From: Escherichia ruysiae
GTDB lineage: Bacteria; Pseudomonadota; Gammaproteobacteria; Enterobacterales; Enterobacteriaceae
Reading direction: 5' to 3'
Length of the DNA stretch: 64,000 nt
Assembly (NCBI RefSeq): GCF_031323975.1
Contig: NZ_JAVIWS010000001.1
Span: forward strand, 2,852,001-2,916,000
Of the stretch, positions 51,587 to 62,628 are shown piece after piece (the first letter of the stretch is position 1; each line of letters opens with the position of its first letter). The translations under genes were made by a program, and so were the position numbers. The notes beneath the pieces were generated by a model, which was not told the origin of the DNA, did no database searches, and saw nothing but the letters and a program-made list of their open reading frames with translations.

Positions 51587-52429
51587 TTACTCTGGCACGA
51601 TCCAGCTTACGGTGGCGTGCCCGGTGCCTGCCGGAACCAGTTTGCTGTGCAGCCACGGCAGCACGTTGTTCATTTGCTGCTCCAGCTTCCACGGTGGATT
51701 AATCACAATCATGCCGGAAGCGGTCATACCACGGCGGTCGCTGTCCGGCAGCACCGCCAGTTCAATTTGCAGAATTTTGCGAATGCCGGTCGCTTCCAGG
51801 TCGTGGATCATGCGCTTGATCTGCTGGCGCAACACCACCGGATACCACAACGCGTAAGTGCCGGTAGCGAAACGTTTGTAGCCTTCTGCTATCCCGCTGA
51901 CCACCGCCTGATAGTCGGTTTTCATTTCATACGGTGGGTCGATAAGGATCAGGCCACGACGGGAAACTGGCGGCAGTTTTGCTTTCAGTTGCAGGAAGCC
52001 GTCGGCTTTTTCTACGCGCGCACGGCTGTCTTTCTGAAATTCAGAACGCAGCAACGGGAAATCGCTCGGATGTAGCTCGGTCAGTTGCAGGCTGTCTTGT
52101 TCACGCAGTAACTGACGGGCAATCAATGGCGAACCGGGGTAGTAACGCAACTGTCCGCTACGGTTGAAGTGTTTTACCACATTGATGTACGGCTCCAGTT
52201 CTGCGGGCAAATCGTCCTGCTGCCAGATACGGGCGATACCTTCGAGATATTCGCCGGTACGCTCGGCATGTTCGCTGCCTAACTGATAACGCCCGGCCCC
52301 TGCGTGGGTATCGAGATAGAGAAACGGTTTATCTTTCTCTTTCAGCGACTCGATGATCAGGCTCTGAACGGTATGTTTAAGGACGTCGGCGTGGTTGCCA
52401 GCGTGAAAGCTGTGGCGATAACTGAGCAT
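51587..52429 (-). CDS. rlmJ: RlmJ, 23S rRNA m6A2030 methyltransferase
   Basis: 280 residues (former yhiR). Adds a methyl group to N6 of A2030 of 23S rRNA. The N-terminal MLSYRHSFHAGNHADVLKH is the family start; the SAM motif THAGAGRY is near 43 and the catalytic DPPYE near 164. I chose ATG 52429 because it begins the conserved sequence; the frame is open 19 codons higher. 71 bases before gor in the same direction; divergent from prlC. Confidence 0.96.
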   Translation of the reverse strand: MLSYRHSFHAGNHADVLKHTVQSLIIESLKEKDKPFLYLDTHAGAGRYQLGSEHAERTGEYLEGIARIWQQDDLPAELEPYINVVKHFNRSGQLRYYPGSPLIARQLLREQDSLQLTELHPSDFPLLRSEFQKDSRARVEKADGFLQLKAKLPPVSRRGLILIDPPYEMKTDYQAVVSGIAEGYKRFATGTYALWYPVVLRQQIKRMIHDLEATGIRKILQIELAVLPDSDRRGMTASGMIVINPPWKLEQQMNNVLPWLHSKLVPAGTGHATVSWIVPE

Positions 52430-52608
52430 GGGTAAAGGTGTTCCGGTAAGTAAAAATCGGCCCGTATTTGGGGCGCACAAAAGCATATCAGGACAGTATA
52501 CCGAAAAGAGGACGTCGCCGCGAAAGCGTAACGTTTCTCATTGAAATTCACTACACTTAACCCCATGCTATTACCCATTACGCGTCGGATGGCATCGGCC
52601 TATTAACG

Positions 52609-52645
52609 TAGGCCGGATAAGACGTCTGCGTCGCCTCCGGCGAAA
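52609..52645. repeat. REP element before prlC
   Basis: AGGCCGGATAAGACG TCTG CGTCGCCTCCGGC, a single REP-type palindrome, in the 262-base gap between divergent rlmJ and prlC. REP elements are usually at 3' ends, so a place between two promoters is somewhat unusual. Confidence 0.75.
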
Positions 52646-52691
52646 GCGCCTGTGAGCGTTTCGTTCCCTCTATTTAACCAGGACTGTACCT

Positions 52692-54734
52692 ATGACGAAT
52701 CCGTTACTGACTCCCTTTGAATTGCCTCCGTTTTCTAAAATTCTCCCGGAACATGTCGTTCCTGCCGTGACTAAGGCGCTGAACGACTGTCGCGAAAATG
52801 TGGAGCGCGTGGTAGCGCAGGGGGCACCGTACACCTGGGAAAATTTCTGCCAACCGCTGGCAGAAGTGGACGATGTGCTGGGACGTATTTTCTCCCCGGT
52901 CAGCCACCTGAACTCGGTGAAAAATAGCCCGGAGCTGCGCGAAGCCTACGAACAAACGCTGCCGCTGCTGTCAGAATACAGCACCTGGGTAGGGCAACAT
53001 GAAGGGCTGTATAAAGCGTATCGCGATCTGCGCGATGGCGATCATTACGCCACGCTGAACACGGCACAGAAGAAAGCGGTTGATAACGCACTGCGTGATT
53101 TTGAACTGTCGGGCATCGGTCTGCCGAAAGAGAAACAGCAACGCTACGGCGAGATTGCCACCCGTCTCTCCGAGCTGGGCAACCAGTACAGCAACAACGT
53201 CCTCGATGCGACGATGGGCTGGACTAAACTCGTTACCGACGAAGCTGAGCTGGCGGGTATGCCAGAAAGCGCGCTGGCTGCAGCAAAAGCCCAGGCCGAA
53301 GCGAAAGAACTGGAAGGCTATCTGCTGACGCTGGATATCCCAAGCTACCTGCCGGTAATGACTTACTGCGACAACCAGTCTCTGCGCGAAGAGATGTATC
53401 GCGCTTACAGCACACGCGCCTCCGATCAAGGCCCGAACGCCGGTAAGTGGGACAACAGCAAGGTGATGGAAGAGATCCTCACCCTGCGTCACGAACTGGC
53501 GCAATTGCTGGGTTTTGAAAACTACGCCTTCAAATCGCTTGCCACTAAAATGGCAGAAAATCCGCAGCAGGTGCTTGATTTCTTAACCGATCTGGCAAAA
53601 CGTGCGCGTCCGCAGGGCGAAAAAGAGCTGGCGCAACTGCGTGCCTTCGCCAAAGCCGAATTTGGTGTGGATGAGTTGCAGCCGTGGGATATCGCTTACT
53701 ACAGCGAAAAACAGAAACAGCACCTCTACAGCATCAGCGACGAACAACTGCGTCCGTACTTCCCGGAAAACAAAGCGGTTAACGGCCTGTTTGAAGTGGT
53801 GAAACGTATTTACGGCATCACCGCCAAAGAGCGTAAAGATGTTGATGTCTGGCATCCTGATGTGCGTTTCTTCGAACTGTATGATGAGAACAACGAACTG
53901 CGCGGCAGCTTCTACCTCGACCTGTATGCCCGTGAGAACAAGCGCGGCGGGGCGTGGATGGATGACTGCGTAGGCCAGATGCGCAAAGCCGACGGTTCGC
54001 TGCAAAAACCGGTCGCTTATCTGACCTGTAACTTCAACCGCCCGGTGAACGGTAAACCGGCGCTGTTTACCCATGACGAAGTGATCACCCTGTTCCACGA
54101 GTTCGGTCACGGCCTGCATCATATGCTGACCCGCATCGAAACCGCCGGTGTTTCCGGTATCAGCGGTGTGCCGTGGGATGCGGTCGAACTGCCGAGTCAG
54201 TTTATGGAAAACTGGTGCTGGGAGCCGGAGGCGCTGGCGTTTATCTCCGGTCACTATGAAACCGGCGAACCGCTGCCGAAAGAGTTGCTGGATAAAATGC
54301 TGGCGGCGAAGAACTACCAGGCGGCGCTGTTTATTCTGCGTCAGCTGGAGTTCGGTCTGTTCGATTTCCGCCTCCATGCGGAATTCCGTCCGGATCAGGG
54401 GGCAAAAATCCTCGAAACCCTGGCAGAAATCAAAAAACTGGTTGCCGTGGTGCCGTCTCCGTCATGGGGCCGTTTCCCACATGCATTTAGCCATATCTTT
54501 GCTGGTGGTTATGCAGCAGGTTACTACAGCTACCTGTGGGCTGATGTGCTGGCGGCGGATGCTTTCTCGCGCTTTGAGGAAGAGGGGATTTTCAACCGTG
54601 ATACTGGACAGTCGTTCCTCGACAACATTCTGAGCCGTGGCGGTTCAGAAGAGCCGATGGAACTGTTCAAACGCTTCCGTGGTCGCGAACCGCAACTGGA
54701 TGCGATGCTGGAGCACTACGGCATTAAGGGCTGA
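52692..54734 (+). CDS. prlC: PrlC, oligopeptidase A (M3 zinc metallopeptidase)
   Basis: 680 residues. Cytoplasmic thimet-type oligopeptidase that degrades short peptides, including cleaved signal peptides; certain mutations suppress signal sequence defects. Zinc motif HEFGH at 469-473 ([10 protein letters not shown]), with the downstream Glu in a helix near 498 ([10 protein letters not shown]). Mostly helical N-terminal part. Seven bases before rsmJ, with which it forms an operon; in K-12 it is heat-induced. Confidence 0.97.
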   Translation: MTNPLLTPFELPPFSKILPEHVVPAVTKALNDCRENVERVVAQGAPYTWENFCQPLAEVDDVLGRIFSPVSHLNSVKNSPELREAYEQTLPLLSEYSTWVGQHEGLYKAYRDLRDGDHYATLNTAQKKAVDNALRDFELSGIGLPKEKQQRYGEIATRLSELGNQYSNNVLDATMGWTKLVTDEAELAGMPESALAAAKAQAEAKELEGYLLTLDIPSYLPVMTYCDNQSLREEMYRAYSTRASDQGPNAGKWDNSKVMEEILTLRHELAQLLGFENYAFKSLATKMAENPQQVLDFLTDLAKRARPQGEKELAQLRAFAKAEFGVDELQPWDIAYYSEKQKQHLYSISDEQLRPYFPENKAVNGLFEVVKRIYGITAKERKDVDVWHPDVRFFELYDENNELRGSFYLDLYARENKRGGAWMDDCVGQMRKADGSLQKPVAYLTCNFNRPVNGKPALFTHDEVITLFHEFGHGLHHMLTRIETAGVSGISGVPWDAVELPSQFMENWCWEPEALAFISGHYETGEPLPKELLDKMLAAKNYQAALFILRQLEFGLFDFRLHAEFRPDQGAKILETLAEIKKLVAVVPSPSWGRFPHAFSHIFAGGYAAGYYSYLWADVLAADAFSRFEEEGIFNRDTGQSFLDNILSRGGSEEPMELFKRFRGREPQLDAMLEHYGIKG

Positions 54735-54741
54735 TCATTCA

Positions 54742-55494
54742 GTGAAAATCTGCTTAATTGATGAATCGGGCGCCGGAGACGGCGCCTTATCTGTTCTGGC
54801 GACCCGCTGGGGGCTGGAGCACGATGAAGACAATCTGATGGCCTTGGTGTTAACGCCAGAGCATCTGGAACTGCGTAAGCGTGATGAGCCGAAACTCGGC
54901 GGCATTTTCGTTGATTTTGTCGGCGGGGCAATGGCGCACCGACGCAAATTCGGCGGTGGTCGCGGCGAAGCGGTAGCAAAAGCGGTGGGCATTAAGGGCG
55001 ATTATCTGCCGGATGTCGTCGATGCGACCGCAGGATTAGGTCGTGATGCCTTCGTGCTGGCTTCTGTCGGTTGTCGTGTACGGATGCTGGAGCGTAATCC
55101 GGTAGTTGCCGCGCTGCTCGACGATGGCCTAGCGCGTGGCTATGCCGATGCGGAAATTGGTGGCTGGTTGCAGGAACGGTTGCAGTTGATTCACGCTTCC
55201 AGTTTGACGGCGCTAACCGATATTACCCCACGCCCGCAAGTGGTCTATCTTGACCCGATGTTCCCACATAAGCAGAAAAGCGCGCTGGTGAAGAAAGAGA
55301 TGCGAGTGTTTCAGTCGCTGGTGGGGCCGGATCTCGATGCCGATGGGTTGCTGGAGCCTGCGCGGCAACTGGCGACCAAACGTGTGGTGGTAAAGCGCCC
55401 GGACTACGCGCCGCCGCTGGCAAACATTGCCACACCGAACGCGGTTGTCACCAAAGGGCATCGCTTTGATATTTATGCCGGAACGCCGGTGTAA
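54742..55494 (+). CDS. rsmJ: RsmJ, 16S rRNA m2G1516 methyltransferase
   Basis: 250 residues (former yhiQ). Methylates N2 of G1516 of 16S rRNA. SAM motif [13 protein letters not shown] near residue 95 and the catalytic LDPMFP near 170. The start is GTG 54742, giving [10 protein letters not shown]; the frame is open 35 codons upstream but that lies inside prlC. Follows prlC by 7 bases. A strong terminator follows. Confidence 0.95.
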   Translation: MKICLIDESGAGDGALSVLATRWGLEHDEDNLMALVLTPEHLELRKRDEPKLGGIFVDFVGGAMAHRRKFGGGRGEAVAKAVGIKGDYLPDVVDATAGLGRDAFVLASVGCRVRMLERNPVVAALLDDGLARGYADAEIGGWLQERLQLIHASSLTALTDITPRPQVVYLDPMFPHKQKSALVKKEMRVFQSLVGPDLDADGLLEPARQLATKRVVVKRPDYAPPLANIATPNAVVTKGHRFDIYAGTPV

Positions 55495-55500
55495 AAGTGA

Positions 55501-55533
55501 AAACGGGTAGCGTTATAGCTACCCGTTTTTCTG
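55501..55533. terminator. Bidirectional terminator between rsmJ and dtpB
   Basis: 11-bp stem AAACGGGTAGC / GCTACCCGTTT with a 6-base loop and further T bases, between convergent genes; A and T runs on both sides fit both strands. Confidence 0.9.
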
Positions 55534-55542
55534 CAAGAATCA

Positions 55543-57012
55543 TCAATGGCTTTCCGGCGTCTCAATCATTCGTTTCAGCCAGGGCACCATCATCAGCATC
55601 ACTACTGCAACGCCCAGCGTGACCAGACCAATCTTACCAAACACGTTGGTGTAGACAGGTAACGTCTCAAGCGGATCGGTAATATTGTCTGGCACTGCGG
55701 TAAATGTCGCCACATAGCCGCCGAGCAAGAACGCGGCAGCCTGCGTCAGAAACCACATTCCCAGAATAAAGCCCATCAAATGCTGTGGCACCAGAGCAGC
55801 AACCATCGCCAGACCCAGGGCGCTAATAAACAGTTCACCCAGGCTCTGGAACAAGTAAACCAGCACGATAAACCACGGCGATGTCAGCCCCTGCGCATCA
55901 GCAAACCACATTCCCGCAGCGGCGGCAGTCAGAAATCCCAGCGAGCACATAAACATGCCGAGAGTAAATTTCATCGGCATCGAGAGGTCTTTGCCTTTGT
56001 TACCCAGATGCGTGTAAATGCCCGCCAGTATTGGGCTGGCGAGTACCACCCAGAATGGGTTAAGCGCCTGGAAGCTGACCGGGTTGATGGAAAAACCGAG
56101 AATTTCATGATGTACGTTGTTGATGGCAAAGAAGTTCAGCGACGTTGGCATCTGGGCATAGAGGATGTAAAACACCACCGCTTCGAGCATCAGGACAAAG
56201 GCGACAAACATTTTATTGCGCCCGGTTTTATCCAGCTTGAATGCCTGACGGAAGAAGATAATGGTGACGACGATGGAGAGGGCGATCAGCACCAGATTGG
56301 CGACTTCTACGTTGTGCATCAGCCATGCACAGACGAAGATCATCACTACGCTGCCAATCAACACGTACAACAGTTTGCCGAAGTTCAGTGGTCGGAAGTC
56401 AGGATCTGAACCAATATCTTGCACCATCCCGCGACAGGCGATGTAGACCAGTAGCGCGACAATCAGACCTGCCCCGCACAGGTTATAGGTAACGGAATAA
56501 CCAAATCTATCGGCAATCACTGGTGCCAGCGACAGCGCCACCAATGAACCAATATTGATCGACATGTAAAACAGAGTGAAAGCACCATCCAGACGCGGGT
56601 CTTTCGGTGGATAGCATTTAGAAAGCAGGCTTGCCGGGTTGGCTTTAAACAAGCCGTTGCCGACGGCAATAGTGCCCAGGGCGATGAAAATCAGATCAGG
56701 CTTAAGTAGCGACATTCCGGTCGTGAAGTAACCAATCGCCAGCACAATAGCCCCAAGAACAATGGTGCGTTTAGTCCCAAGCAGGTGGTCGCCGACATAG
56801 CCACCAATGGAGATAAGTCCATAGACCAGCGCAGCAAAAGCGCCAAAGGTGACAAAGGCCTGCTCTTGTGAGAATCCGAGTTGTTTAACGAAGAAAACCG
56901 CCAGCACGCCTTGCACGCCGTAGTAGCCGAATCGCTCCCATAATTCGACAAAAAAGATCATGAAAAATGGGCGAGGTTGTTGCAGCATCCCGGTGGGTGT
57001 TGTTGTATTCAT
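55543..57012 (-). CDS. dtpB: DtpB, proton-dependent di/tripeptide transporter
   Basis: 489 residues (former yhiP/tppB-like). POT/PTR family with fourteen membrane segments. The proton-coupling motif [15 protein letters not shown] (ExxERFxYY) is at residues 22-36; [18 protein letters not shown] and [15 protein letters not shown] (PTR2 signature) follow. Imports di- and tripeptides. Convergent with rsmJ. The 312-base upstream region contains no recognised operator. Confidence 0.95.
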   Translation of the reverse strand: MNTTTPTGMLQQPRPFFMIFFVELWERFGYYGVQGVLAVFFVKQLGFSQEQAFVTFGAFAALVYGLISIGGYVGDHLLGTKRTIVLGAIVLAIGYFTTGMSLLKPDLIFIALGTIAVGNGLFKANPASLLSKCYPPKDPRLDGAFTLFYMSINIGSLVALSLAPVIADRFGYSVTYNLCGAGLIVALLVYIACRGMVQDIGSDPDFRPLNFGKLLYVLIGSVVMIFVCAWLMHNVEVANLVLIALSIVVTIIFFRQAFKLDKTGRNKMFVAFVLMLEAVVFYILYAQMPTSLNFFAINNVHHEILGFSINPVSFQALNPFWVVLASPILAGIYTHLGNKGKDLSMPMKFTLGMFMCSLGFLTAAAAGMWFADAQGLTSPWFIVLVYLFQSLGELFISALGLAMVAALVPQHLMGFILGMWFLTQAAAFLLGGYVATFTAVPDNITDPLETLPVYTNVFGKIGLVTLGVAVVMLMMVPWLKRMIETPESH

Positions 57013-57324
57013 ATTTATTAACCTTCCAATACCATCCTGAAAAGTATGAACGCGTAAGTGGTTGCACGCGAAAGATTTTACAGATGTCTAAGATTTTTAA
57101 TATTGATGTGGTAAATAGTTATATGCACTATTTCGACAGAAAGTAACCAGCTAATCATGCTGGTTGTTTGAAGTGAGATGGTTTTACATTCTGATTTTTG
57201 AGATGCTGAAAATTTGGATAGCCCCGGGTATCTATGAGCCTGCTGGCCGCATCTGGAAAACAGGAGAGCGCAAAAGCAGAACGCCCGCATAAGCGGGCGT
57301 CGGGGGCAAGTCGGGAGGGGATGA
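57013..57324. other. Region between dtpB and uspA
   Basis: 312 bases. The dtpB promoter should lie at 57020-57130 (minus). At the other end is the uspA terminator, an inverted repeat ACGCCCGC / GCGGGCGT (57281-57300) followed on the minus strand by TCTGCTTTTGC. A 91-codon minus-strand frame (57078-57353) crosses this terminator and looks non-coding. Confidence 0.65.
57270..57300 (-). terminator. Terminator of uspA
   Basis: 8-bp stem ACGCCCGC / GCGGGCGT with a 4-base loop, then TCTGCTTTTGC on the minus strand, 25 bases past the uspA stop. Confidence 0.75.
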
Positions 57325-57759
57325 TTATTCTTCTTCGTCGCGCAGCGGAACAATCAGCATATCAACGTGAACGGTGTTGATAAGTTGACGCGCGGAAGAC
57401 ATCAGTTTGCTCCAGAAGTCCTGGTGATGACCACAAACAACCAGATCCATATCGTATTTCTTGATTGCATCCACCAGAACCTGACCCAGATCGCCGCTGC
57501 CGCTCAGGGTTTCAGTGATTGGGTAACCTGCGTTGGTAGAGAGCTCGGTCAGCGCGTGATGCGTCTCTTCGGAGATGCGTTTCTGCATATCACCCAGATT
57601 CACATCAATAAGCCCGGTGTATAGGTCAGAGTAGTTTACATCTACGTGGATCAGAGAAACCTTCGCATTGTAGGGGCGAGCCATAGAGACTGCTTTCTCT
57701 ACCAGAACTTTGCTTTCCGGGGAGAGATCGACCGCGATGAGAATGTGTTTATAAGCCAT
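57325..57759 (-). CDS. uspA: UspA, universal stress protein A
   Basis: 144 residues. Cytoplasmic homodimer made on growth arrest and many stresses, needed for survival. The typical Usp start [20 protein letters not shown] and the second hallmark [28 protein letters not shown] (split by helix) are present; UspA of E. coli lacks the ATP-binding G-2x-G-9x-G motif, and it is missing here too. GGAGTAACACT precedes the start. Divergent from uspB with 390 bases between. Ends with a hairpin terminator. Confidence 0.97.
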
Positions 57760-58149
57760 AGTGTTACTCCTTCCATAAAGTTGTCGATGACTGGCCAGCT
57801 AGCGTTTCTTGTGCCGTTACGTCACCCGCGTCCTGCGAACTACGTGCGCGGGGCTAACCCAGCCGTAAAGATTCAGTGTTAAGACCATCCTTACCTTATA
57901 GCGACCCAGATGATCCGTCAATCCGCCTTGCTTACCAATCAGATAATCAAATTTTCGAGATGAATATATTGATAGTGGTTAACCTTATGGAAAAAAAACA
58001 AGCTGATCTCCTACACTATCTATAGAGCCGCTCGGATGTGTGTCACGACAAAAGCGGTTTCTCCAGGACCTGGTGTTAACTGATTGGCAGCGTATCGGGA
58101 GCGGTAGCCCCGGAGTGGAACTCCGTGGGCAGGTCGCCGGGGAGGAGGT
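57760..58149. other. Control region between uspA and uspB
   Basis: 390 bases between divergent genes. CTACACT at 58011-58017 is a good sigma-S type -10 for uspB, which is known to depend on RpoS. The uspA promoter lies near 57800-57890 (minus); its strict site could not be fixed. GGGGAGGAGG (58138-58147) is the ribosome site of uspB. No ORF. Confidence 0.6.
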
Positions 58150-58485
58150 ATGATAAGCACCGTCGCATTATTTTGGGCTTTATGTGTCGTTTGCATTGTT
58201 AACATGGCGCGCTATTTCTCATCACTACGCGCGTTGTTAGTGGTACTGCGTAATTGCGATCCATTGCTCTATCAATATGTAGATGGAGGGGGCTTTTTTA
58301 CCTCACATGGCCAACCTAACAAACAGGTGCGTCTCGTCTGGTATATCTATGCTCAGAGGTATCGCGATCATCACGATGATGAGTTTATTCGTCGCTGCGA
58401 GCGTGTGCGTCGGCAGTTTATTCTGACCAGCGCATTGTGTGGTCTGGTCGTGGTAAGCCTGATTGCATTGATGATCTGGCATTAA
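58150..58485 (+). CDS. uspB: UspB, universal stress protein B
   Basis: 111 residues. Inner-membrane protein with a hydrophobic segment at each end (about 2-20 and 90-110) and a polar, His/Asp/Arg-rich middle. RpoS-dependent; needed for ethanol resistance in stationary phase in K-12. Despite its name it is unrelated in sequence to UspA. A strong GGAGGAGG is just upstream. Convergent with pitA across a terminator. Confidence 0.96.
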
Positions 58486-58504
58486 GTACCACAGCAATAA
58501 CGCA

Positions 58505-58542
58505 TAAAAAAAGCGGGTCATTCAGTTGACCCGCTCGTTTTT
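58505..58542. terminator. Bidirectional terminator between uspB and pitA
   Basis: 9-bp stem AGCGGGTCA / TGACCCGCT with a 6-base loop, A run before and CGTTTTTC after, between convergent genes. Confidence 0.88.
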
Positions 58543-58552
58543 CTGCGTGCGA

Positions 58553-60052
58553 TTACAGGAACTGCAAGGAGATCCAGTACAGCCCGCCGGAGAGCAGTAT
58601 CGCAGCCGGGAGGGTAAACACCCACGCCATCAGAATGCTGGTTACTGTTTTACGCTGTAAGCCGCCGCCATCAACAACCATCGTCCCCGCTACGGAAGAG
58701 GAGAGTACGTGAGTGGTGGAAACCGGCATCCCGGTATAACTCGCCAGGCCGATAGACACCGCAGCCGTCATCTGGGCAGACATCCCCTGAGCGTAGGTCA
58801 TGCCTTTCTTACCGATTTTCTCACCGATAGTCGTTGCCACACGACGCCAGCCAATCATCGTACCGATACCTAATGCCAGCGCGACCGCCATGATGATCCA
58901 CACCGGAGCGTACTCGATGGTACTCAGCATATCGGACTTCAGTTTCTTCAACAGACGCTGATCATCTGCTGTGACGCCAGGCATTTTCACCACTTTGTCG
59001 ATGGTGTCAGATACGCACAGCATAATGCGGCGCATCTGGCTACGTTGGTCAAGCGACAGCTTGTCGTAGCTTTCCACGTCAGCAGTCAACATGCCTTTCA
59101 GGCGATTGAGCGCGTTAATGGTATTCGACGGATGGCAATGGAACTCCGCAGGTTGTGTTGCGCCTGCTTCCGGAGTCGGTACTAACTGATCAGCACCGGT
59201 CGCCTGTTTCAGCAGTGCAGGGTGTTGCTCAAAGTAAGCTTCCACGTTGTTGATTGCATCACGGGTACGAGTGATTTCGTAGCCTGAGGCATTCATATTA
59301 ACCACGAAGCCCGCTGGTGCGACGCCAATCAGCACCAGCATAACCAGACCAATGCCTTTCTGACCATCGTTCGCGCCGTGGGAAAACGCCACGCCGACAG
59401 CGGAAAGGATCAGCGCGATACGCGTCCAGAACGGCGGTTTTTTCTTACCGTCTTTCTTTTCACGCTCCGCTGGGGTCAGGTGGATACGGGCGCGTTTCTT
59501 GGTGCCGCTCCAGTAGCGACGCAGCAAGAAAATCAGACCGCCAGCAAACACCAGGCCGACAATAGGGGAAACGATCAGAGATGCGAAAATACTTAATACT
59601 TTCGGGATATTGAGTGCATCCACCACTGACGTACCGGTCATCAACGCATTGGTTAAACCAATACCGATGATTGCGCCAATCAGCGTATGAGAGCTGGATG
59701 CAGGTAAACCAAAGTACCAGGTACCCAGGTTCCAGATAATCGCCGCCAGTAACATAGAGAACACCATGGCAAGGCCATGAGACGATCCCATATTAAGCAG
59801 CAAGTCTGTCGGCAGCATATGCACAATGGCATAGGCAACACTCAGACCACCCAGCAAAACACCCAAAAAGTTGAACACTGCCGCCATAACCACTGCGAGC
59901 TGAGAACGCATCGCGCGGGTATAGATGACAGTTGCCACAGCGTTGGCTGTGTCATGGAAACCATTAATGGCTTCGTAGAACAGCACAAAAGCCAGTGCAA
60001 GCAATAATAACAGCCCGGTATGCAAATCCAGGCCAGCAAACAAATGTAGCAT
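58553..60052 (-). CDS. pitA: PitA, low-affinity metal-phosphate/proton symporter
   Basis: 499 residues. PiT family: imports phosphate complexed with Mg2+, Zn2+ or Ca2+. Ten or so membrane segments around a long cytoplasmic loop (about 250-390). The two PiT signature repeats are visible as [18 protein letters not shown] (near 31) and [14 protein letters not shown] (near 225), plus [17 protein letters not shown] (near 115) and [18 protein letters not shown] (near 440). Zinc-responsive in K-12. Convergent with uspB, divergent from yhiN. Confidence 0.96.
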   Translation of the reverse strand: MLHLFAGLDLHTGLLLLLALAFVLFYEAINGFHDTANAVATVIYTRAMRSQLAVVMAAVFNFLGVLLGGLSVAYAIVHMLPTDLLLNMGSSHGLAMVFSMLLAAIIWNLGTWYFGLPASSSHTLIGAIIGIGLTNALMTGTSVVDALNIPKVLSIFASLIVSPIVGLVFAGGLIFLLRRYWSGTKKRARIHLTPAEREKKDGKKKPPFWTRIALILSAVGVAFSHGANDGQKGIGLVMLVLIGVAPAGFVVNMNASGYEITRTRDAINNVEAYFEQHPALLKQATGADQLVPTPEAGATQPAEFHCHPSNTINALNRLKGMLTADVESYDKLSLDQRSQMRRIMLCVSDTIDKVVKMPGVTADDQRLLKKLKSDMLSTIEYAPVWIIMAVALALGIGTMIGWRRVATTIGEKIGKKGMTYAQGMSAQMTAAVSIGLASYTGMPVSTTHVLSSSVAGTMVVDGGGLQRKTVTSILMAWVFTLPAAILLSGGLYWISLQFL

Positions 60053-60282
60053 AGGACGTTACGCCATTTTGAGGACATGAACGCGGCGCATTATCAGTGA
60101 CTTTCGCGGCGCGGGCAAAGTGAAATATAGATTTTTTTGATTTGCCTCCTGTATGATTTTTGCTCAAAAAATAATTATCTTATATAATTCAGGTAAATAC
60201 TTCCCCTAAGTAATATTGATGCTGGTGCGACCACTGAGGAATCTTTACAATTCACGCCCGTTTTTTCTAAGAGGAGCGCAAC

Positions 60283-61476
60283 GTGGAAAGGTTTGATGCC
60301 ATTATTATAGGCGCTGGTGCGGCTGGTATGTTCTGTTCTGCGCTGGCAGGTCAGGCGGGACGCAGAGTTTTGCTGATTGATAATGGTAAAAAACCGGGGC
60401 GCAAAATCCTCATGTCTGGCGGTGGACGCTGCAACTTTACCAACCTTTATGTCGAGCCTGGCGCCTATCTGAGCCAGAATCCGCATTTTTGTAAGTCTGC
60501 ACTCGCGCGTTTTACCCAGTGGGATTTCATTGATCTGGTCAATAAACACGGCATCGCCTGGCACGAGAAAACGTTAGGGCAACTCTTCTGTGATGACTCT
60601 GCACAGCAGATTGTCGACATGCTGGTGGATGAGTGTGAAAAGGGTAATGTGACCTTCAGATTGCGCAGCGAAGTGCTGAGTGTGGCAAAGGATGAAACGG
60701 GGTTTACGCTTGAACTGAACGGTATGACCGTCGGCTGCGATAAACTGGTCATTGCCACCGGAGGCCTCTCGATGCCTGGTCTGGGCGCATCGCCGTTCGG
60801 TTATAAGATTGCCGAACAATTTGGCCTCAACGTGTTGCCCACCCGCGCTGGCCTGGTGCCATTCACTCTGCATAAACCGTTGCTGGAAGAGTTACAGGTG
60901 CTGGCAGGCGTGGCGGCGCCTTCGGTGATCACCGCTGAAAACGGCACCGTATTCCGCGAGAACTTACTCTTCACTCATCGTGGCTTATCCGGCCCTGCGG
61001 TATTACAGATTTCCAGCTACTGGCAGCCGGGAGAATTTGTCAGCATCAATCTGCTACCGGATGTGGATCTCGAAACCTTCCTTAATGAGCAGCGTAACGC
61101 ACATCCAAACCAGAGCCTGAAGAACACCCTGGCGGTTCATCTGCCGAAACGGTTGGTTGAACGGTTACAACAACTCGGGCAAATCCCGGATGTCTCGCTA
61201 AAACAGCTCAACGTGCGTGATCAACAGGCGCTGATTACCACATTGACCGACTGGCGCGTACAACCTAACGGCACTGAAGGCTATCGCACCGCCGAAGTGA
61301 CGCTCGGCGGAGTGGACACCAACGAACTCTCTTCACGGACAATGGAAGCGCGCAAAGTGCCGGGGCTGTACTTCATTGGTGAAGTGATGGACGTCACCGG
61401 CTGGCTGGGGGGCTATAACTTCCAGTGGGCATGGTCGAGTGCGTGGGCTTGTGCGCAGGATTTGGCGGCAGAATAA
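60283..61476 (+). CDS. yhiN: YhiN, HI0933-like flavoprotein
   Basis: 397 residues. NAD(P)/FAD-dependent oxidoreductase family (HI0933/BaiN-like). FAD-binding GAGAAGMFCSALAG at 11-24; MSGGGRCNFTN near 44 and the C-terminal GEVMDVTGWLGGYNFQWAWSSG-like motif near 365 mark the family. Substrate unknown to me. The start is GTG 60283, with AAGAGGAG 7-14 bases upstream. The C-terminus is a few residues shorter than K-12, ending LAAE. Confidence 0.92.
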   Translation: MERFDAIIIGAGAAGMFCSALAGQAGRRVLLIDNGKKPGRKILMSGGGRCNFTNLYVEPGAYLSQNPHFCKSALARFTQWDFIDLVNKHGIAWHEKTLGQLFCDDSAQQIVDMLVDECEKGNVTFRLRSEVLSVAKDETGFTLELNGMTVGCDKLVIATGGLSMPGLGASPFGYKIAEQFGLNVLPTRAGLVPFTLHKPLLEELQVLAGVAAPSVITAENGTVFRENLLFTHRGLSGPAVLQISSYWQPGEFVSINLLPDVDLETFLNEQRNAHPNQSLKNTLAVHLPKRLVERLQQLGQIPDVSLKQLNVRDQQALITTLTDWRVQPNGTEGYRTAEVTLGGVDTNELSSRTMEARKVPGLYFIGEVMDVTGWLGGYNFQWAWSSAWACAQDLAAE

Positions 61477-61575
61477 GAAGCAAAATGCCCCCTCGTTTTC
61501 GCGGTGTAACCAGGGGGGATTAACCTGAATAAAGCCCAGATAAGACATTCGACACCTTATCTAAAGCCTTTTCTA

Positions 61576-62628
61576 TTATTTTTTCGCAGAACCCGCTTCT
61601 AATATAGAAACGATGGAAAACAGTGTAAAACACACTGCACCTAAGCCAACCAAAACTCGCGAGGGAATAAAGTAAGCCATATCGATTTGCGCAATTTCAG
61701 CAAGGAACGCCGCGAGGAACAGGCAAAACAGACAGGTAAATACCGGTATCATTGGTATTTTGTTGGTTAACGAACAGGTGCGTCTCCAGACTAACGCCAA
61801 CAGCCACACTTTGGAGAAAATGCTGTAGCAGATCATCCCCAGACAAATGAGAATAATGCCGGGTGCCAGACGGGCGCTTGCATCTGAACTGATTAATACG
61901 TAGATACCCTGAATAACGGTAAGTGAGCCGAGCAAAATAACCCAATAACACCAGAGCCAATGTTCTTTCGCTGAGAATGTGTTCCGCGTTTGATGAACAA
62001 TAGTGGCGACCAGGCCAATAAGACAAGCGCAAATTGCCGTTAGCCCCAGGAATACATGGCCTGCAACATAATGCGCTGGAATATCTGCACTACGCAAAAG
62101 CGCAACTGACCAGAGGAAACCAAAGAGAGTCAGAAGTAGTGGCACGGCAATTAAGCAATTACCAATAAACGAAGAATAAGCCTGAAGCGGAGTTCCATCG
62201 CTTTTACTCCCTGCTGCGTTTTTCGGGATGAGCAGAAAATGCCCGGAAGATGCCGCGACGGTTGATACGCAGGCGGCAATCATCCCAACACCAAAAATAA
62301 CGTGCCCGGCAACAAATTCATCCACCATCACATTATCGCTTGCCAGCAGAGACCATCCCCAAATCATCGTTGCAACGGAACCTGCATAACCAATAATAGG
62401 AAATAGCGTGTTGTAGAATTTATTCACACCATGAGTTAACTGAGAGATGATAATAAATGCTGTAGTGAACAACGCCAGGCATATTGCAGAAAGAGAAATT
62501 AAAACATGCCCTGCAACGAAATATTCACTTTGCCCAGAACCTGCTAATACAAAATCACCTAACGCGATGCATATTATACCCATTATCAAAGGGATTAATT
62601 TAAACAACCATCCGATATATATGTTCAT
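61576..62628 (-). CDS. yhiM: YhiM, acid-survival inner-membrane protein
   Basis: 350 residues with about ten membrane segments. DUF2776 family. It carries a repeated unit of the type (F/Y)VAGHVxxGLxAIC, visible four times (near residues 38, 110, 190 and in degenerate form near 325), which suggests internal duplication. Reported to help survival at low pH and to be iron- and stress-affected in K-12. The start at 62628 (MNIYIGWL) is preferred to 62640, as GAGATTGAG lies upstream. Some 5-6% of residues differ from K-12 in my memory. Convergent with yhiN. Confidence 0.92.
   Translation of the reverse strand: MNIYIGWLFKLIPLIMGIICIALGDFVLAGSGQSEYFVAGHVLISLSAICLALFTTAFIIISQLTHGVNKFYNTLFPIIGYAGSVATMIWGWSLLASDNVMVDEFVAGHVIFGVGMIAACVSTVAASSGHFLLIPKNAAGSKSDGTPLQAYSSFIGNCLIAVPLLLTLFGFLWSVALLRSADIPAHYVAGHVFLGLTAICACLIGLVATIVHQTRNTFSAKEHWLWCYWVILLGSLTVIQGIYVLISSDASARLAPGIILICLGMICYSIFSKVWLLALVWRRTCSLTNKIPMIPVFTCLFCLFLAAFLAEIAQIDMAYFIPSRVLVGLGAVCFTLFSIVSILEAGSAKK

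Noticed and set aside
51081-51857. 258-codon plus-strand frame opposite gor and rlmJ
   Set aside because: It spans two clear genes on the other strand and their gap; its composition is that of an antisense shadow.
53583-54377. 264-codon minus-strand frame inside prlC
   Set aside because: It lies wholly opposite a full-length conserved peptidase and shows no family features.
57078-57353. 91-codon minus-strand frame between dtpB and uspA
   Set aside because: It crosses the uspA terminator and overlaps the end of uspA in another frame.
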